This document shows positions 52,665 to 61,144 of a stretch of DNA of 64,000 nt, one piece after another (position 1 is the first letter of the stretch; every line of letters begins with the position of its first letter). The position numbers were made by a program, and so were the translations under genes. The DNA comes from CAWKPF01 sp963851415. Lineage in GTDB: Bacteria; Acidobacteriota; Thermoanaerobaculia; Multivoradales; Multivoraceae. The notes below the pieces were generated by a model that was not told the origin of the DNA, did no database searches, and saw nothing but the letters and a program-made list of their open reading frames with translations. Location: the NCBI GenBank assembly GCA_963851415.1, contig CAWKPF010000003.1:1302001-1366000 (forward strand), in the 5' to 3' direction.

Positions 52665-54808
52665 CGCACCGCGCTCCTCTCGGCGATCATGGTATCGCCC
52701 AGGTCGAACTCACGGGTGCAGCGCATCGCCACCTCGGGTCGATGGCTGACCACCAGGAGCGTCCAGGGCGCCGTCGGATCGGTCAGCACCTCGAGCACTC
52801 GCTCCAGGGACTGGTAGCCGAGCCCCTCCAGCATGCCGTCGACGAGCAGCAGCCGGGGCTGGCCCACGATGGCACGTGCGATGGCGAGGCGCTGCAGCTG
52901 ACTCTGCGAAAGGGGAGCGCCGTTGGCCGTGAGACGAGTCTGGATCCCGTCGGGGAGGGCGGCGAACGACTCGAGCAATCCCAGTCGACGCAGGGTTTCC
53001 TGCACCTCTTCGACGGGGAGTGATCGTCCCATGAGCAGGTTGTCGTAGATGGTACCGGCGAAGACCTCGTGATTGTTCACCAGGGCGACCCGGTTGCGCA
53101 GACCCTCGAGGCGGATGCTGCGCACGTCCAGGCCGTCGATCTCGACCTGGCCGTCCTCGGGGTCGATCGTGCCGTAGAGGATCTCGAGGAGAACGCTCTT
53201 GCCGGACCCGTTCGGCCCTCGGAGCACCACTCGCTCGCCTGGACGGACACTGAGGGACAGGTCGTCGAACAGGTCCCGCCCGGTCGAGGTACGCAGATCG
53301 ACGTCGCGCAGCTCGACGCGGCACCCGCGCGAGTCGAGGGCCGAGCTCTCGGCCCAGGCTTCGCCGCTCGTTCGCTCCAATCGGAGATCGAGCAGCTGAC
53401 CGAGCTTGTCGACCGCCGCCATCAGGTCGTAGAAGGACTCGAAGTGCTTGCCCATCTTGGCGATCGAGCTGACGACGTAGGTGACGATCAGCTCGGCGGC
53501 GACCAGCTGGCCGAGGGTCAACTCGCCACGGATCACGAGCACGCCGCCGATGCTCAGCAGCGAGACGCTGGCCACCACCTGGAGTCCCAGCATGGCCAGG
53601 ATCTGACGGAACAGCACCCGGTAGTGGTCGCGACGGGCGCTCACGTAGTCCCGGGCAAGCTCGTCGGAGCGATGGAGCACCCAGGAGCGCGCGTCCGGCT
53701 TCTTGAAAGTGACCGGGTCGCGAGCGATGTCCTCGAGCCAAGCGGCCACGGCGTACTTGGTCTTGCTCTCGCGGATCGCCGAGCGAATGCCGCTGCGGCC
53801 GAGCACGAACACGATCGCGATGACGCAGAGCACGAGCAGCAGGTCGAAGGCGAGCAGGATCGGATGGTAGAAGGCGAGGAAGACCAGCCCGACCAGCACC
53901 CCCAGGATCATGGCGACGCCGTCGAGCAGCAGCAGGGAGCTGATCTTCTGCACCGTGATCACGTCGAAGAAGCGGTTGACGAGCTCGGGCCCGTAGGCCC
54001 TCTCCTGCGTCTCCCGGTGGACTCGGGGGAGTCGATGCGCCAGGTCCGCGACCATGCGCACGAAGATGCGGCGTTGCAGCATCTCGACGATCCAGGCCTG
54101 CAGAGCACTGATGCCAGCCGCCAGGAGAAGTCCGACGGCGAGCATGCCGGCGAGCACCAGTACCGGTGCGACCGCGCCGCCGAAGGCCACGAAGTTGACC
54201 ATTGCCTGGACGGCGATCGGCGTGGCCAGCAGAAGTCCGCCGATCGCCACCGCGAAGATGAGCACCGCCCAGATGTCCTGGCGATCGGGCTTGAGCAGCG
54301 CCAGCAGGCGCTCGAGCGGCTCGGGTGGCGTCGCCGGGATTCCCTCGTCGGCCGGGCGCGTTACGGAGTAGGGAGCCGCGGCGTGCACGATCAGCCAGTC
54401 GGTCGTCGAGCTCTCGCTCGGTAGTCTGAGGTGCTCCGCCAGCTCGGCCCGCGGGATCCAGCGCGGCTGGTCCCAGGGGTCGAGAAGCGTGAAGACACGA
54501 CGACCTCGCCGGTCGAGCACCAGCGCCCAGGACTCGCCCTCTCTTCCCTGGGCGCGCGCCACGAGCGGGGTCTCGCGCGAGGCTCGCTCGAGGGCCGAAT
54601 CGAGGTCGGCGCTCAGAGGAGAGATTCGCAGACCGATCTTGCTGCCGGCGAGGGCGAAGGCCGCCGCGCCCACGTCTTCGGCCGAAGGGTGCTCCCGCCG
54701 GGCGGCATCGAGGTAGCGGATCGCGGTCGCGCGATCGCACTTCACTCCGAGCCACTCGCCGAGGCGAGCGAGGAGGAGGACGTCGTTGGCGTCGCGTTTC
54801 TGATCCAT
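52661..54808 (-). CDS. ABC exporter (type I secretion ATPase) with atypical nucleotide-binding motifs
   Basis: A 715-aa exporter. Residues ~1-165 resemble the C39-like peptidase domain of HlyB/LapB but without a catalytic Cys motif. A six-helix membrane domain follows, then an ABC domain with Walker A GPNGSGKS. The remaining motifs are unusual: the Q-loop position reads VNNHEVFAGTI instead of a Gln, the signature reads APLSQSQLQRL instead of LSGGQ, and Walker B reads LLLVDGML, with Gly where the catalytic Glu belongs. The H-loop His (VVSHRPE) is kept. Such changes predict slow or altered ATP hydrolysis and mark a distinct exporter subgroup. First gene of the operon with the adaptor and TolC-like protein. 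Confidence 0.88.
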   Translation of the reverse strand: MDQKRDANDVLLLARLGEWLGVKCDRATAIRYLDAARREHPSAEDVGAAAFALAGSKIGLRISPLSADLDSALERASRETPLVARAQGREGESWALVLDRRGRRVFTLLDPWDQPRWIPRAELAEHLRLPSESSTTDWLIVHAAAPYSVTRPADEGIPATPPEPLERLLALLKPDRQDIWAVLIFAVAIGGLLLATPIAVQAMVNFVAFGGAVAPVLVLAGMLAVGLLLAAGISALQAWIVEMLQRRIFVRMVADLAHRLPRVHRETQERAYGPELVNRFFDVITVQKISSLLLLDGVAMILGVLVGLVFLAFYHPILLAFDLLLVLCVIAIVFVLGRSGIRSAIRESKTKYAVAAWLEDIARDPVTFKKPDARSWVLHRSDELARDYVSARRDHYRVLFRQILAMLGLQVVASVSLLSIGGVLVIRGELTLGQLVAAELIVTYVVSSIAKMGKHFESFYDLMAAVDKLGQLLDLRLERTSGEAWAESSALDSRGCRVELRDVDLRTSTGRDLFDDLSLSVRPGERVVLRGPNGSGKSVLLEILYGTIDPEDGQVEIDGLDVRSIRLEGLRNRVALVNNHEVFAGTIYDNLLMGRSLPVEEVQETLRRLGLLESFAALPDGIQTRLTANGAPLSQSQLQRLAIARAIVGQPRLLLVDGMLEGLGYQSLERVLEVLTDPTAPWTLLVVSHRPEVAMRCTREFDLGDTMIAERSAVR

Positions 54809-54916
54809 GTCTCGGAAGGGGAGAGGTTTGGAGGAGAGAGCGCTCGCCTCGATTCTATCGGCCGAGGTAGACGCTTCCGACGATTACTTCCGTATTCGGC
54901 CGCTAGGTGGATTCGC

Positions 54917-55200
54917 TCAGAGAACGAGAAGCTCCATGAAGTCCGGAACGGAGAGGCGGTCGAGGCGAGATCGATCCTGGTAGAGCTCATAGATCCGCTC
55001 TGCCCTCGCCGCCGGGAAACGGGTGGCGAGATTGCGCCGGAACTTCTCCTGCAGCACCGGAGTTCCCTCCTCGCGCCGGCGCCGATGTCCCAGCGGGTAC
55101 TCGATCTCGACCTTCTCGGTCGCCGTGCGTCCTCGAAGAAGACCTGAACGGCGTTGGCGATGCTGCGCTTGTCGGGTCCAGCCCCGGGCGGGGCACATTC
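54917..55200 (-). pseudogene. prpD: 2-methylcitrate dehydratase (PrpD) C-terminal remnant, frameshifted
   Basis: The last ~65 codons read TEKVEIEYPLGHRRRREEGT, VLQEKFRRNLATRFPAARAE and SVPDFMELLVL, the well-known C-terminus of PrpD. Just upstream, DKRSIANAVQVFFED lies in another frame, one base missing near 55144. Nothing of the preceding ~400 residues remains: at about 55200 the homology ends. In an intact genome PrpD serves the methylcitrate cycle of propionate breakdown; no other prp gene is present here. Confidence 0.78.
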
Positions 55201-55264
55201 ACGTCGACCCAGACCAGCCGATGGTCGGAGCCGGGAAGCGGGAACGTGACACCGCCCCTCTTCC

Positions 55265-56616
55265 TCAGGTCCCCAAGCACAGCCCGAGGAACTTCACCGA
55301 AGCGAATGGGCTCTTTCGGGCAGCTTCGACCACCGCTGCTGCGTCGGGCTCGGAGGCCAGCCTTTCACCGGCACGTCGTGCCAGGTGGGCGTGGACCACC
55401 GGATTGCGAGACCGCTCCGCGTCGTCGTAATCGCCGGCGATTGCCTCAGCCAGCGCACCCACCGCCGCGGAGTCGTCCATCCTCGCCAGCCCGTACGCAG
55501 CCGAGCTGCGCACCGAGGCTTCTTTGTCTCCCAGCATCTTGGTCAGCACCGGAACGCTTGCCGGCCGGTCGATCTGCGCAAGGGCGTCGGCGATCTGACG
55601 ACGGAGCCGGAGCAAGCGAGCGTCCTTGGCCTCCTGACTGGCCGAATACTCCGCCCCCTCCCCGGCCAGGATGGCCAGCACAGCCTTGCCCGTCTCCGGT
55701 TCGATCCCCTGGGCGGCACGGTCGTAGAGGCGGTCCAGCGCAGCGATGCCGCTCTCGTCGCCGTGGCGCGCCAGAGCCGTCGCGATCCGCACCGTGGTGA
55801 ACTCCCACTCCGGCTTCTCGAGGGCGGCCCGTGCCAGGTCGATCGAACTGGTGTCTCCGAGCTCGAGCATACCGACGGCGATCCAGGTCTGGAGCCAGCT
55901 GCCCTTCTCGACGGTCGTCATCGCTTCCGACAAGACCTGCCTGGCGTCGTCCCCGCCGATCCGTACCAGTGCGCTCACCAAGGAGGGCTTGAAGTCGACC
56001 TCCTCTTCTGTGGCCATCATCTTCGTCATGAAGCCCTTCTTCTTACCGCCCGTGGCGAACTGCTCTCGGGCCCACTGGTAGCCCGAGCTCTCCTGTCCCT
56101 CCATCAGCGTCGTGGCCGCGAAGAACCGGTCCCAGGGCTCGGTGGTGGAGAACTTCCCACCCCCGAGCTGCTTCTCGAGCAGAGGTACCACGCTGCGCTC
56201 GTCGTACTCGACCAGCAGACCCCGCCGCGCGCAGCGGAAGAAGTCCTGGTTCATCATCCCCTTGCTCAGTTTCTGCAGAGTCGCCACCGCTGCCGGGTCC
56301 GCGGCAAGGGTCAGTCCCCGGCACGCCTTAAAGGAGGTGTTTCGAAGGGTGATCGGACCCTACGAGTTCGATCCCCTGGCGCACGCCCAGGACGGCACGC
56401 TGTTCATCGACCTCCCACAGGTCGTCGCCGCGCTCCACGAAGGCGAGGAGATCGGAGCCTAGTGTCTCGTGCGGAAAGTTCGCCTGCCAGTCGAGCGCCG
56501 ATGCATCCCGCTGGGCGGCGTTGCGCCTCCTCGACGTATTCCCGATACGCCTGCGTCGGACGCGCCTTGCCCAGCGGGCGCCTCGACACTCTCAGTGGGC
56601 AACCAAATTCCCGCAC
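55265..56616 (-). pseudogene. HEAT-repeat protein, N-terminal region broken by frameshifts
   Basis: The last 340 codons (from 56287) form an intact frame of HEAT-like helical repeats (SLVSALVRIGGDDARQVLSE, SGIAALDRLYDRAAQ, SVPVLTKMLGDKEASVRSSA). Upstream on the same strand coding text continues in changing frames: NTSFKACRGLTLAADPAAVA, DASALDWQANFPHETLGSDL / LAFVERGDDLWEVDEQRAV, and GKARPTQAYREYVEEAQ. At least two shifts are needed to join them. The gene is therefore decaying, though the open part could still be made from an internal start. HEAT proteins are scaffolds; no specific role is evident. Confidence 0.6.
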
Positions 56617-56710
56617 GGGACACCAGGGGCCAGCGGGAGACGAGCGGCGGGACAGCGGGACGCCCCACCTGGATCCCTGGCGGTGGTGTGCCGGCTATAC
56701 TGCGTTGGCT

Positions 56711-58474
56711 GTGACCACTGGAAGCCAGCCGAGGAGGTCGATCCGATGCGTCTCTCTCTCAGCTTGCCTTCTGATCAGTCTGGTCGCTCCCGGAGCGAGC
56801 CTGGCTCAGCCGCTGGTTGAGCTGAACTGGTTCGAGTATCCGACGCCCGAGGGCGTCATCGTGGTCGCGCCCGACGTTCGCACGATCGGGGTCATCCCGG
56901 CTCCGGGAGCTTCAGCGTCGACGATCATCGACAAGGTGCAGCCCATTCTGCCCCTGGCCGCCCCCCTCGATCTCGGAGGCGTGATCCTGTTCTCGCGCGC
57001 CAACGCTTCGTCACCTCCACAGCCGCCGCTGCCCGATCCTCCCTACCCTGGCTTCGGGGCCCGGCTCGTGACGAGCCTGTTGCAGTGGGCCGTGGGGGAT
57101 GACGGCTGGGTGAGCCCGGCCTTCTACGAGGTGGGAGTGGAAGACACGGACGCGATGTTCTTCCGGCAGCTCGCCTATCTCCAGGTGAGCCCGGAGTACA
57201 CGGAGGCGGAGGCGCGGTTGCTGTTCCTGGATTTCGGTCTGGGAGAGGCTCTGCCTCGAACGGCTCACGACCCGCCTGGCTTCTATCGGGTCCGGGTCGA
57301 AGATCGTCATGTGCTCCGGGCGCTCGATCGGATCGAGGTCCTCCGGGCCGATCCCGAGGTCGAGCGCGCCACCCTCGAGTTCGGCGCGGTGGTGACCGCT
57401 CCTGCGGGCCTCGTCGAGCTTCCTCTGGGAAGTCCTCCGGTACCGACGGCCGCGTGTACCGCGTCACCCTTCGTCCAGGTCGGTGTCTGGGGCGACGGGA
57501 TCGAAGGCGACTATCCGAACCTCAACCAACCGACCGGTCCCGACCAGGGATGGAGCTGTTTCGGCAGTGAAGACGAACCCTGTGAAGAGGGGGGCGAACC
57601 GGGGATGCAGTGGGACGTGCACGAGACGAGCGTGGCGGGTGTCATCTCCGGCTGCGGTGGCACGAACGGCTTCGCCGAGGGGATTGCTCGAAACGAGGCG
57701 AAGGTCTACTCCGTCAAGGCGATGCAGGCTCTCAACACCTGCAACTCGTTCGACCCACAGTGGCTCACCGAAGGCTACTTCACGAAGTCGATGGACGCTG
57801 TCGAGGACAACCACCTGAAGGTGGTGAACATCTCCTGGGATCTCACCGAGATCGAGAACTCGGTCGTGGTCAACGATCGTCTTCGGGAGCTTCGCAAGAG
57901 CGGCTTCCTGGCGGTGGCTGCGGCGGGCAACTCGGTCCGGGGTGGCGATCCCGGGGTCAGGTTCCCCGCGACCAACGCCTACGTGCTGGCGGTGTCGGGT
58001 CTCAACGAGACGGGTACGGGGCGCTTCCTGGTCGAAGGGGAGTCGATGATCAACTGCGGCAACACGGTTCTCGACTTCCAGTCGAACTTCGGCCCGGAGG
58101 TAGCGATGTCCGCGCAGGGCGAGCGGGTGATCACGACCGACCGAACGGGAGACGATGGCTACGTGCCGGGTAACGATGTCGTCCTGACCGGGACGTCCTG
58201 GGCATCGCCACTCGTGGCCGGAGCGGCCGCCCGTCTCATCTTCGTGAATCCGGATCTCTCGCCGGGAACCCTCGAGATCCTGCTCTGTGCGACGGCCACG
58301 GACATTGGTGACCCGGGTCGCGATGACGAGACCGGTTGCGGACGCATCGACGATGCCTCGGTGGCGGCCGCCGAGATGCAGGCACCGGACTGGCTCTTTG
58401 CCGACGGGTTCGAGACCTCGTCCGAGGACCTCGAAGTGGAATGGAGCGACTGGGTCATCGAGGAAGAGCCGTGA
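56711..58474 (+). CDS. Secreted subtilisin-like (S8) protein, out of frame with its best start; catalytic Asp apparently lost
   Basis: A paralogue of the protein at 1957 along its whole length (PDVRTIGVIPAPGAS, ILFSRANASSPP, VEDRHVLRALDRIEVLRADP). Numbering from a GTG at 56711, the S8 residues are Gly261 in VGVWGDGIEGDYPNL (Asp expected), His304 in HETSVAGV, Asn in AAAGNS and Ser496 in GTSWASPLVAG. The tail LFADGFETSSEDLEVEWSDW carries the export-associated motif. The best start by homology and by its GAGGAGG site is the ATG at 56746, but it is out of frame; adding one TC unit to the tract at 56751-56760 would join it to SLSACLLISLVAPGASLA, a perfect signal peptide. The GTG start would give a longer, weaker signal. 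The companion gene overlaps its stop (GTGA). Confidence 0.75.
   Translation: MTTGSQPRRSIRCVSLSACLLISLVAPGASLAQPLVELNWFEYPTPEGVIVVAPDVRTIGVIPAPGASASTIIDKVQPILPLAAPLDLGGVILFSRANASSPPQPPLPDPPYPGFGARLVTSLLQWAVGDDGWVSPAFYEVGVEDTDAMFFRQLAYLQVSPEYTEAEARLLFLDFGLGEALPRTAHDPPGFYRVRVEDRHVLRALDRIEVLRADPEVERATLEFGAVVTAPAGLVELPLGSPPVPTAACTASPFVQVGVWGDGIEGDYPNLNQPTGPDQGWSCFGSEDEPCEEGGEPGMQWDVHETSVAGVISGCGGTNGFAEGIARNEAKVYSVKAMQALNTCNSFDPQWLTEGYFTKSMDAVEDNHLKVVNISWDLTEIENSVVVNDRLRELRKSGFLAVAAAGNSVRGGDPGVRFPATNAYVLAVSGLNETGTGRFLVEGESMINCGNTVLDFQSNFGPEVAMSAQGERVITTDRTGDDGYVPGNDVVLTGTSWASPLVAGAAARLIFVNPDLSPGTLEILLCATATDIGDPGRDDETGCGRIDDASVAAAEMQAPDWLFADGFETSSEDLEVEWSDWVIEEEP
56751..56760 (+). repeat. (TC)5 tract after the S8-like start, off by one unit
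   Basis: Five TC units follow ATGCG. With five units the ATG frame ends after 24 codons; with six it would enter the S8 frame. The homologous position at 3661-3680 has ten units and is in frame. Confidence 0.8.
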
Positions 58475-59169
58475 GGTTCGCCGGCAGCCGCGGTGAGCTC
58501 GTGAGAACCGCCACCCTTGTCGCCACCCTTGTCAGTTCGCACCCAGGACATGCGCAGAGCTACGAGGTCCTGGCCCGCTACCTCTTCGACAGCGCCGACG
58601 AGATCGAGCTCTGGGAGCTCCAGGGTCTGGCGGAAGGCGCCGCCTACTGGGACTCCTCGATCGGAGAGCCGGATCCGGGTTCTGCGCGTTTCGAGGTCGT
58701 CGAGCCTCGGCTGGGCCAATTCACCGATACGCTGGTTTCACTCGGTCCCTGTCTGCCTCCGCTGCCGAGCGGCGCGGTGCTGGAGATCGTAGGGCAGAGA
58801 CGAACCCTGCCCGAGGACGGGGGATACGCGAGTACCACCTGCGAAATGGGCTTCGCGGCCTACGACCGGGGAACGGCCTGCGAGGGCCTGCCGGATGCCT
58901 GGACGTCGTTTCCTCCTCCGTGGGCCAACCCCTGGTATCCGGGCCCCTTCCTGCCCTATGAGCTCCGCCTCAATCCGCTGCCGGCCGAGTTCGAAGCGGT
59001 ACGGCCCAGGCTCGTGACGAGAGGAGGTCGCGACGAGTCCTGCTGGTTCGATTCGATCGAGGTGAGGCTCATCTCTTCCCCGGCGGAGATCCCGACCGTC
59101 TCCTGGTGGGCCCTCCTCGCATTCGCCTGTGCCCTCCTGGGTGCCGCGTGGAGTGTGATGTGGAGATAG
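58471..59169 (+). CDS. Secreted companion protein with IPTV-type C-terminal tail
   Basis: A 232-aa protein beginning at GTG 58471, overlapping the S8 stop by four bases (GTGA). Signal region LVRTATLVATLVSSHPGHAQ, then YEVLARYLFDSADEIELWEL, SSIGEPDPGSARFEVVEP, VSLGPCLPPLPSG and CWFDSIEVRLISS. The C-terminus is IPTVSWWALLAFACALLGAA followed by WSVMWR, an IPTL-CTERM-like signal. It is the closest relative of the protein at 1226. The overlap means that it is translated only after the S8 gene, so shutting off the S8 frame would also reduce the companion. Confidence 0.75.
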   Translation: MRFAGSRGELVRTATLVATLVSSHPGHAQSYEVLARYLFDSADEIELWELQGLAEGAAYWDSSIGEPDPGSARFEVVEPRLGQFTDTLVSLGPCLPPLPSGAVLEIVGQRRTLPEDGGYASTTCEMGFAAYDRGTACEGLPDAWTSFPPPWANPWYPGPFLPYELRLNPLPAEFEAVRPRLVTRGGRDESCWFDSIEVRLISSPAEIPTVSWWALLAFACALLGAAWSVMWR

Positions 59170-59209
59170 CGGGCGTGGAGTGGAGCGACTGGGTCATCGA
59201 GGCAGAGGC

Positions 59210-59914
59210 ATGAGGTCGGTCCGCAGACCCGGTTGGCTCCTGAGGTTCGTCATCCTGGGGGCCACCCTTCTCAGTTCGCAGGCTGGACACGCTCAGGGCT
59301 ACGGGGTCCTGGCCCGCTACCTCTTCGACAGCGCCGAGGAGATCGAGCTCTGGGAGCTCCAGGGTCTGGCGGAAGGAGCCGCCTAGTGGGACTCCTCGAT
59401 CGGGGAGCCGGATCCGGGCTCCGCGCGATTCGAGATCGTCGAGCCTCGGCTGGGCCAATTCACCGATACGCTGGTGTCACTCGGTCCGTGTCTGCCTCCG
59501 CTTCCGAGTGGCGCCGAGTTGGAGATCGTGGGGCAGAGACGAACCCTGCCCGAGGACGGGGACCCGGGCTCCGCGAGTACCGACTGCGAAATGGGCTTCG
59601 CGACCTACGACCGGGGAACGGCCTGCGAGGGCCTGCCGGATGCCTGGACGTCGTTTCCTCCTCCGTGGGCCAACCCCTGGTATCCGGGCCCCTTCCTGCC
59701 CTATGAGTATCGCGCGCAGCCTCTGCCCGCCGAGTTCGAAGCGGTACGGCCCAGGCTCGTGACGATTGGAGAGCGCGACGAGTCCTGCTGGTTCGATTCG
59801 GTCGAGGTGAGGCTCATCTCTTCCCCGGCGGAGATTCCGACGGTCCCGTGGTGGGCTCTCCTCACTTTCGCGGTGGCCCTCGTGGGTGCTGCGTGGGGCG
59901 TGATGCGGAGATAG
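59210..59914 (+). pseudogene. Tandem duplicate of the companion gene with a nonsense codon
   Basis: About 85-90% identical to 58471-59169, including the last ~40 bases of the S8 gene copied just before it (gagcgactgggtcatcgagg at 59183-59202). The ATG at 59210 opens a frame with signal peptide LLRFVILGATLLSSQAGHAQ, but TAC (Tyr) of the first copy has become TAG at 59384-59386. The rest of the frame is intact to the tail IPTVPWWALLTFAVALVGAA at 59914. A recent duplicate silenced by a single base change. Confidence 0.85.
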
Positions 59915-59933
59915 CGAGGGGAGAGGGGGGAGA

Positions 59934-59975
59934 GGGGTGCAGGGGTGTTCGGGAGAGGGGTGCAGGGGTGTTGGG
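59934..59975 (+). repeat. G-rich repeat unit, two copies (GGGGTGCAGGGGTGTT...)
   Basis: GGGGTGCAGGGGTGTTCGGG occurs at 59934-59953 and again, slightly changed, at 59957-59975. The same paired unit occurs at 63361-63405, each time followed by a GAGGAA...GAAGCTCA-like sequence. It looks like a dispersed short repeat family with G-quadruplex potential. Confidence 0.6.
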
Positions 59976-60135
59976 AGGAAGAAGCTCACTCGTGGAGCTC
60001 ATGTTCTGAAGAAGGAAGCGAGATCCTGAGTCGCGCTCTGCGCCCTGGACAGGCTTCCTTCCGAGATGATCGTCACCGATCACCCTCTGGGCGCAACCCC
60101 ACCCCGCAGGTCGAGCCCCGGCCTCGATGTCGAGT

Positions 60136-60798
60136 TCAGAAACCGAAGCCGATGGCGACGTCGAAGACGATCGCCTCGACCAACTCCCCGTTCTCGCGGA
60201 CCAGATCGTAATCGAGCGCGGGCACGACCTCGTACCTGCCCATGTGAAACGCGTACTTGACCCCGACACGGAAGAGGAACAGGTTCTCCGCCTGCTGTAT
60301 CTCCGCCGCTCCGGGGGACTCGGCCGCCTGACCGTGCTCCTCGGCCTCGCGTAGACGTCAACTCTTGTGCTCGATCCCGGGGCCAAACGAGAAGATGAAG
60401 TGGGAGTTCGGATGAGAGTCTTTCGGCACGAGATTGTAGTTGAACGGCACGATGAAGACCCATGCGTCGACATCGTCCAGGTACTCCGCCGCGCCCGCGA
60501 TGGCCCACCGGTGAGAGACCTCGCGCGCGTACTCGACGCCCAGGGTGAAGAAGGTCTCGCTCTCTTCGGCCTCGTGCGTGCCGCCGATCACCAGGCCCAG
60601 GACGTTCTTGTGGACCTCATGGCCGCCTTCGTGCTCTCCGTGCGCGGCCCCTTCGCCGTGCTCTCCGAGATGCGCTTCGGTTTCTCGAGCATCACTCTCG
60701 GGCTCCTGGGCCCGGGCTACTGGGCTGCCCAGAAGTGAGAAGAGGGCGAGGACGAGGACCCATGGCAAAACTCGCGAACGAAAGATCGAACTTCTCAC
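60136..60798 (-). pseudogene. Outer-membrane beta-barrel protein with an in-frame stop
   Basis: From 60798 the minus strand encodes a signal peptide (VLVLALFSLLGSPVARAQ), a His/Glu-rich stretch (HLGEHGEGAAHGEHEGGHEV) that could bind metal, and barrel strands (FFTLGVEYAREVSHRWAIAG, SHFIFSFGPGIEHK). A TGA at 60360-60358 interrupts the frame, which then continues for 73 more codons with matching strands (FLFRVGVKYAFHMGRYEVVP, VEAIVFDVAIGFGF) and a C-terminal Phe, as required for barrel assembly. One nonsense change (probably CGA to TGA) therefore removes the end. The truncated product would lack its assembly signal. Confidence 0.72.
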
Positions 60799-61144
60799 CC
60801 GAGGTGGCTGTTTTGGACAGGTCGACGTCTCGATGCAATCCCGAAGCCTCCTCTACATCCTGACGATCCTACGGCATTTTCGGCGTTCGCCTGTCGCACG
60901 CCCGACAGGTCGGGCGGGGGTTCTGGAACTGATCAGATCGCCGTGCCCCTCGGCTGAGGCTCCTCAGCGAGGGAGGGCTGCAAGTCCGTAGCCGTCGGCG
61001 CCGCAAGGTGGCCAGCCGAGTCCAGTCTCCAAGACCACGACGACGGGACAGCCGAAGACCGAGCATTCGTGGTGCTCTGCCGTGAGCGGTGAGCGCGCCT
61101 CGGGCTCGACCTCCTCGCGGCAGACCCGGGTCCCTCTCGAGTCG
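60799..61144. other. About 350 bp without a recognised gene
   Basis: A minus-strand stretch (about 61100-60964) encodes HHECSVFGCPVVVVLETGLG then WPPCGADGYG, reminiscent of small zinc-binding proteins, but has no start codon in frame, so I do not call a gene. Confidence 0.4.

Noticed and set aside
53069..54424. 451-codon plus-strand frame opposite the ABC exporter
   Set aside because: His/Asp/Gln-rich antisense of a strongly conserved ABC gene; no domain.
59934..59975. CRISPR-like repeat
   Set aside because: Only two units with a 3-bp gap and no spacers of regular length.
60964..61100. Small zinc-ribbon-like gene (HECSVFGCPVVVV...PPCG)
   Set aside because: No start codon in frame and only one Cys pair; not enough to call a gene.
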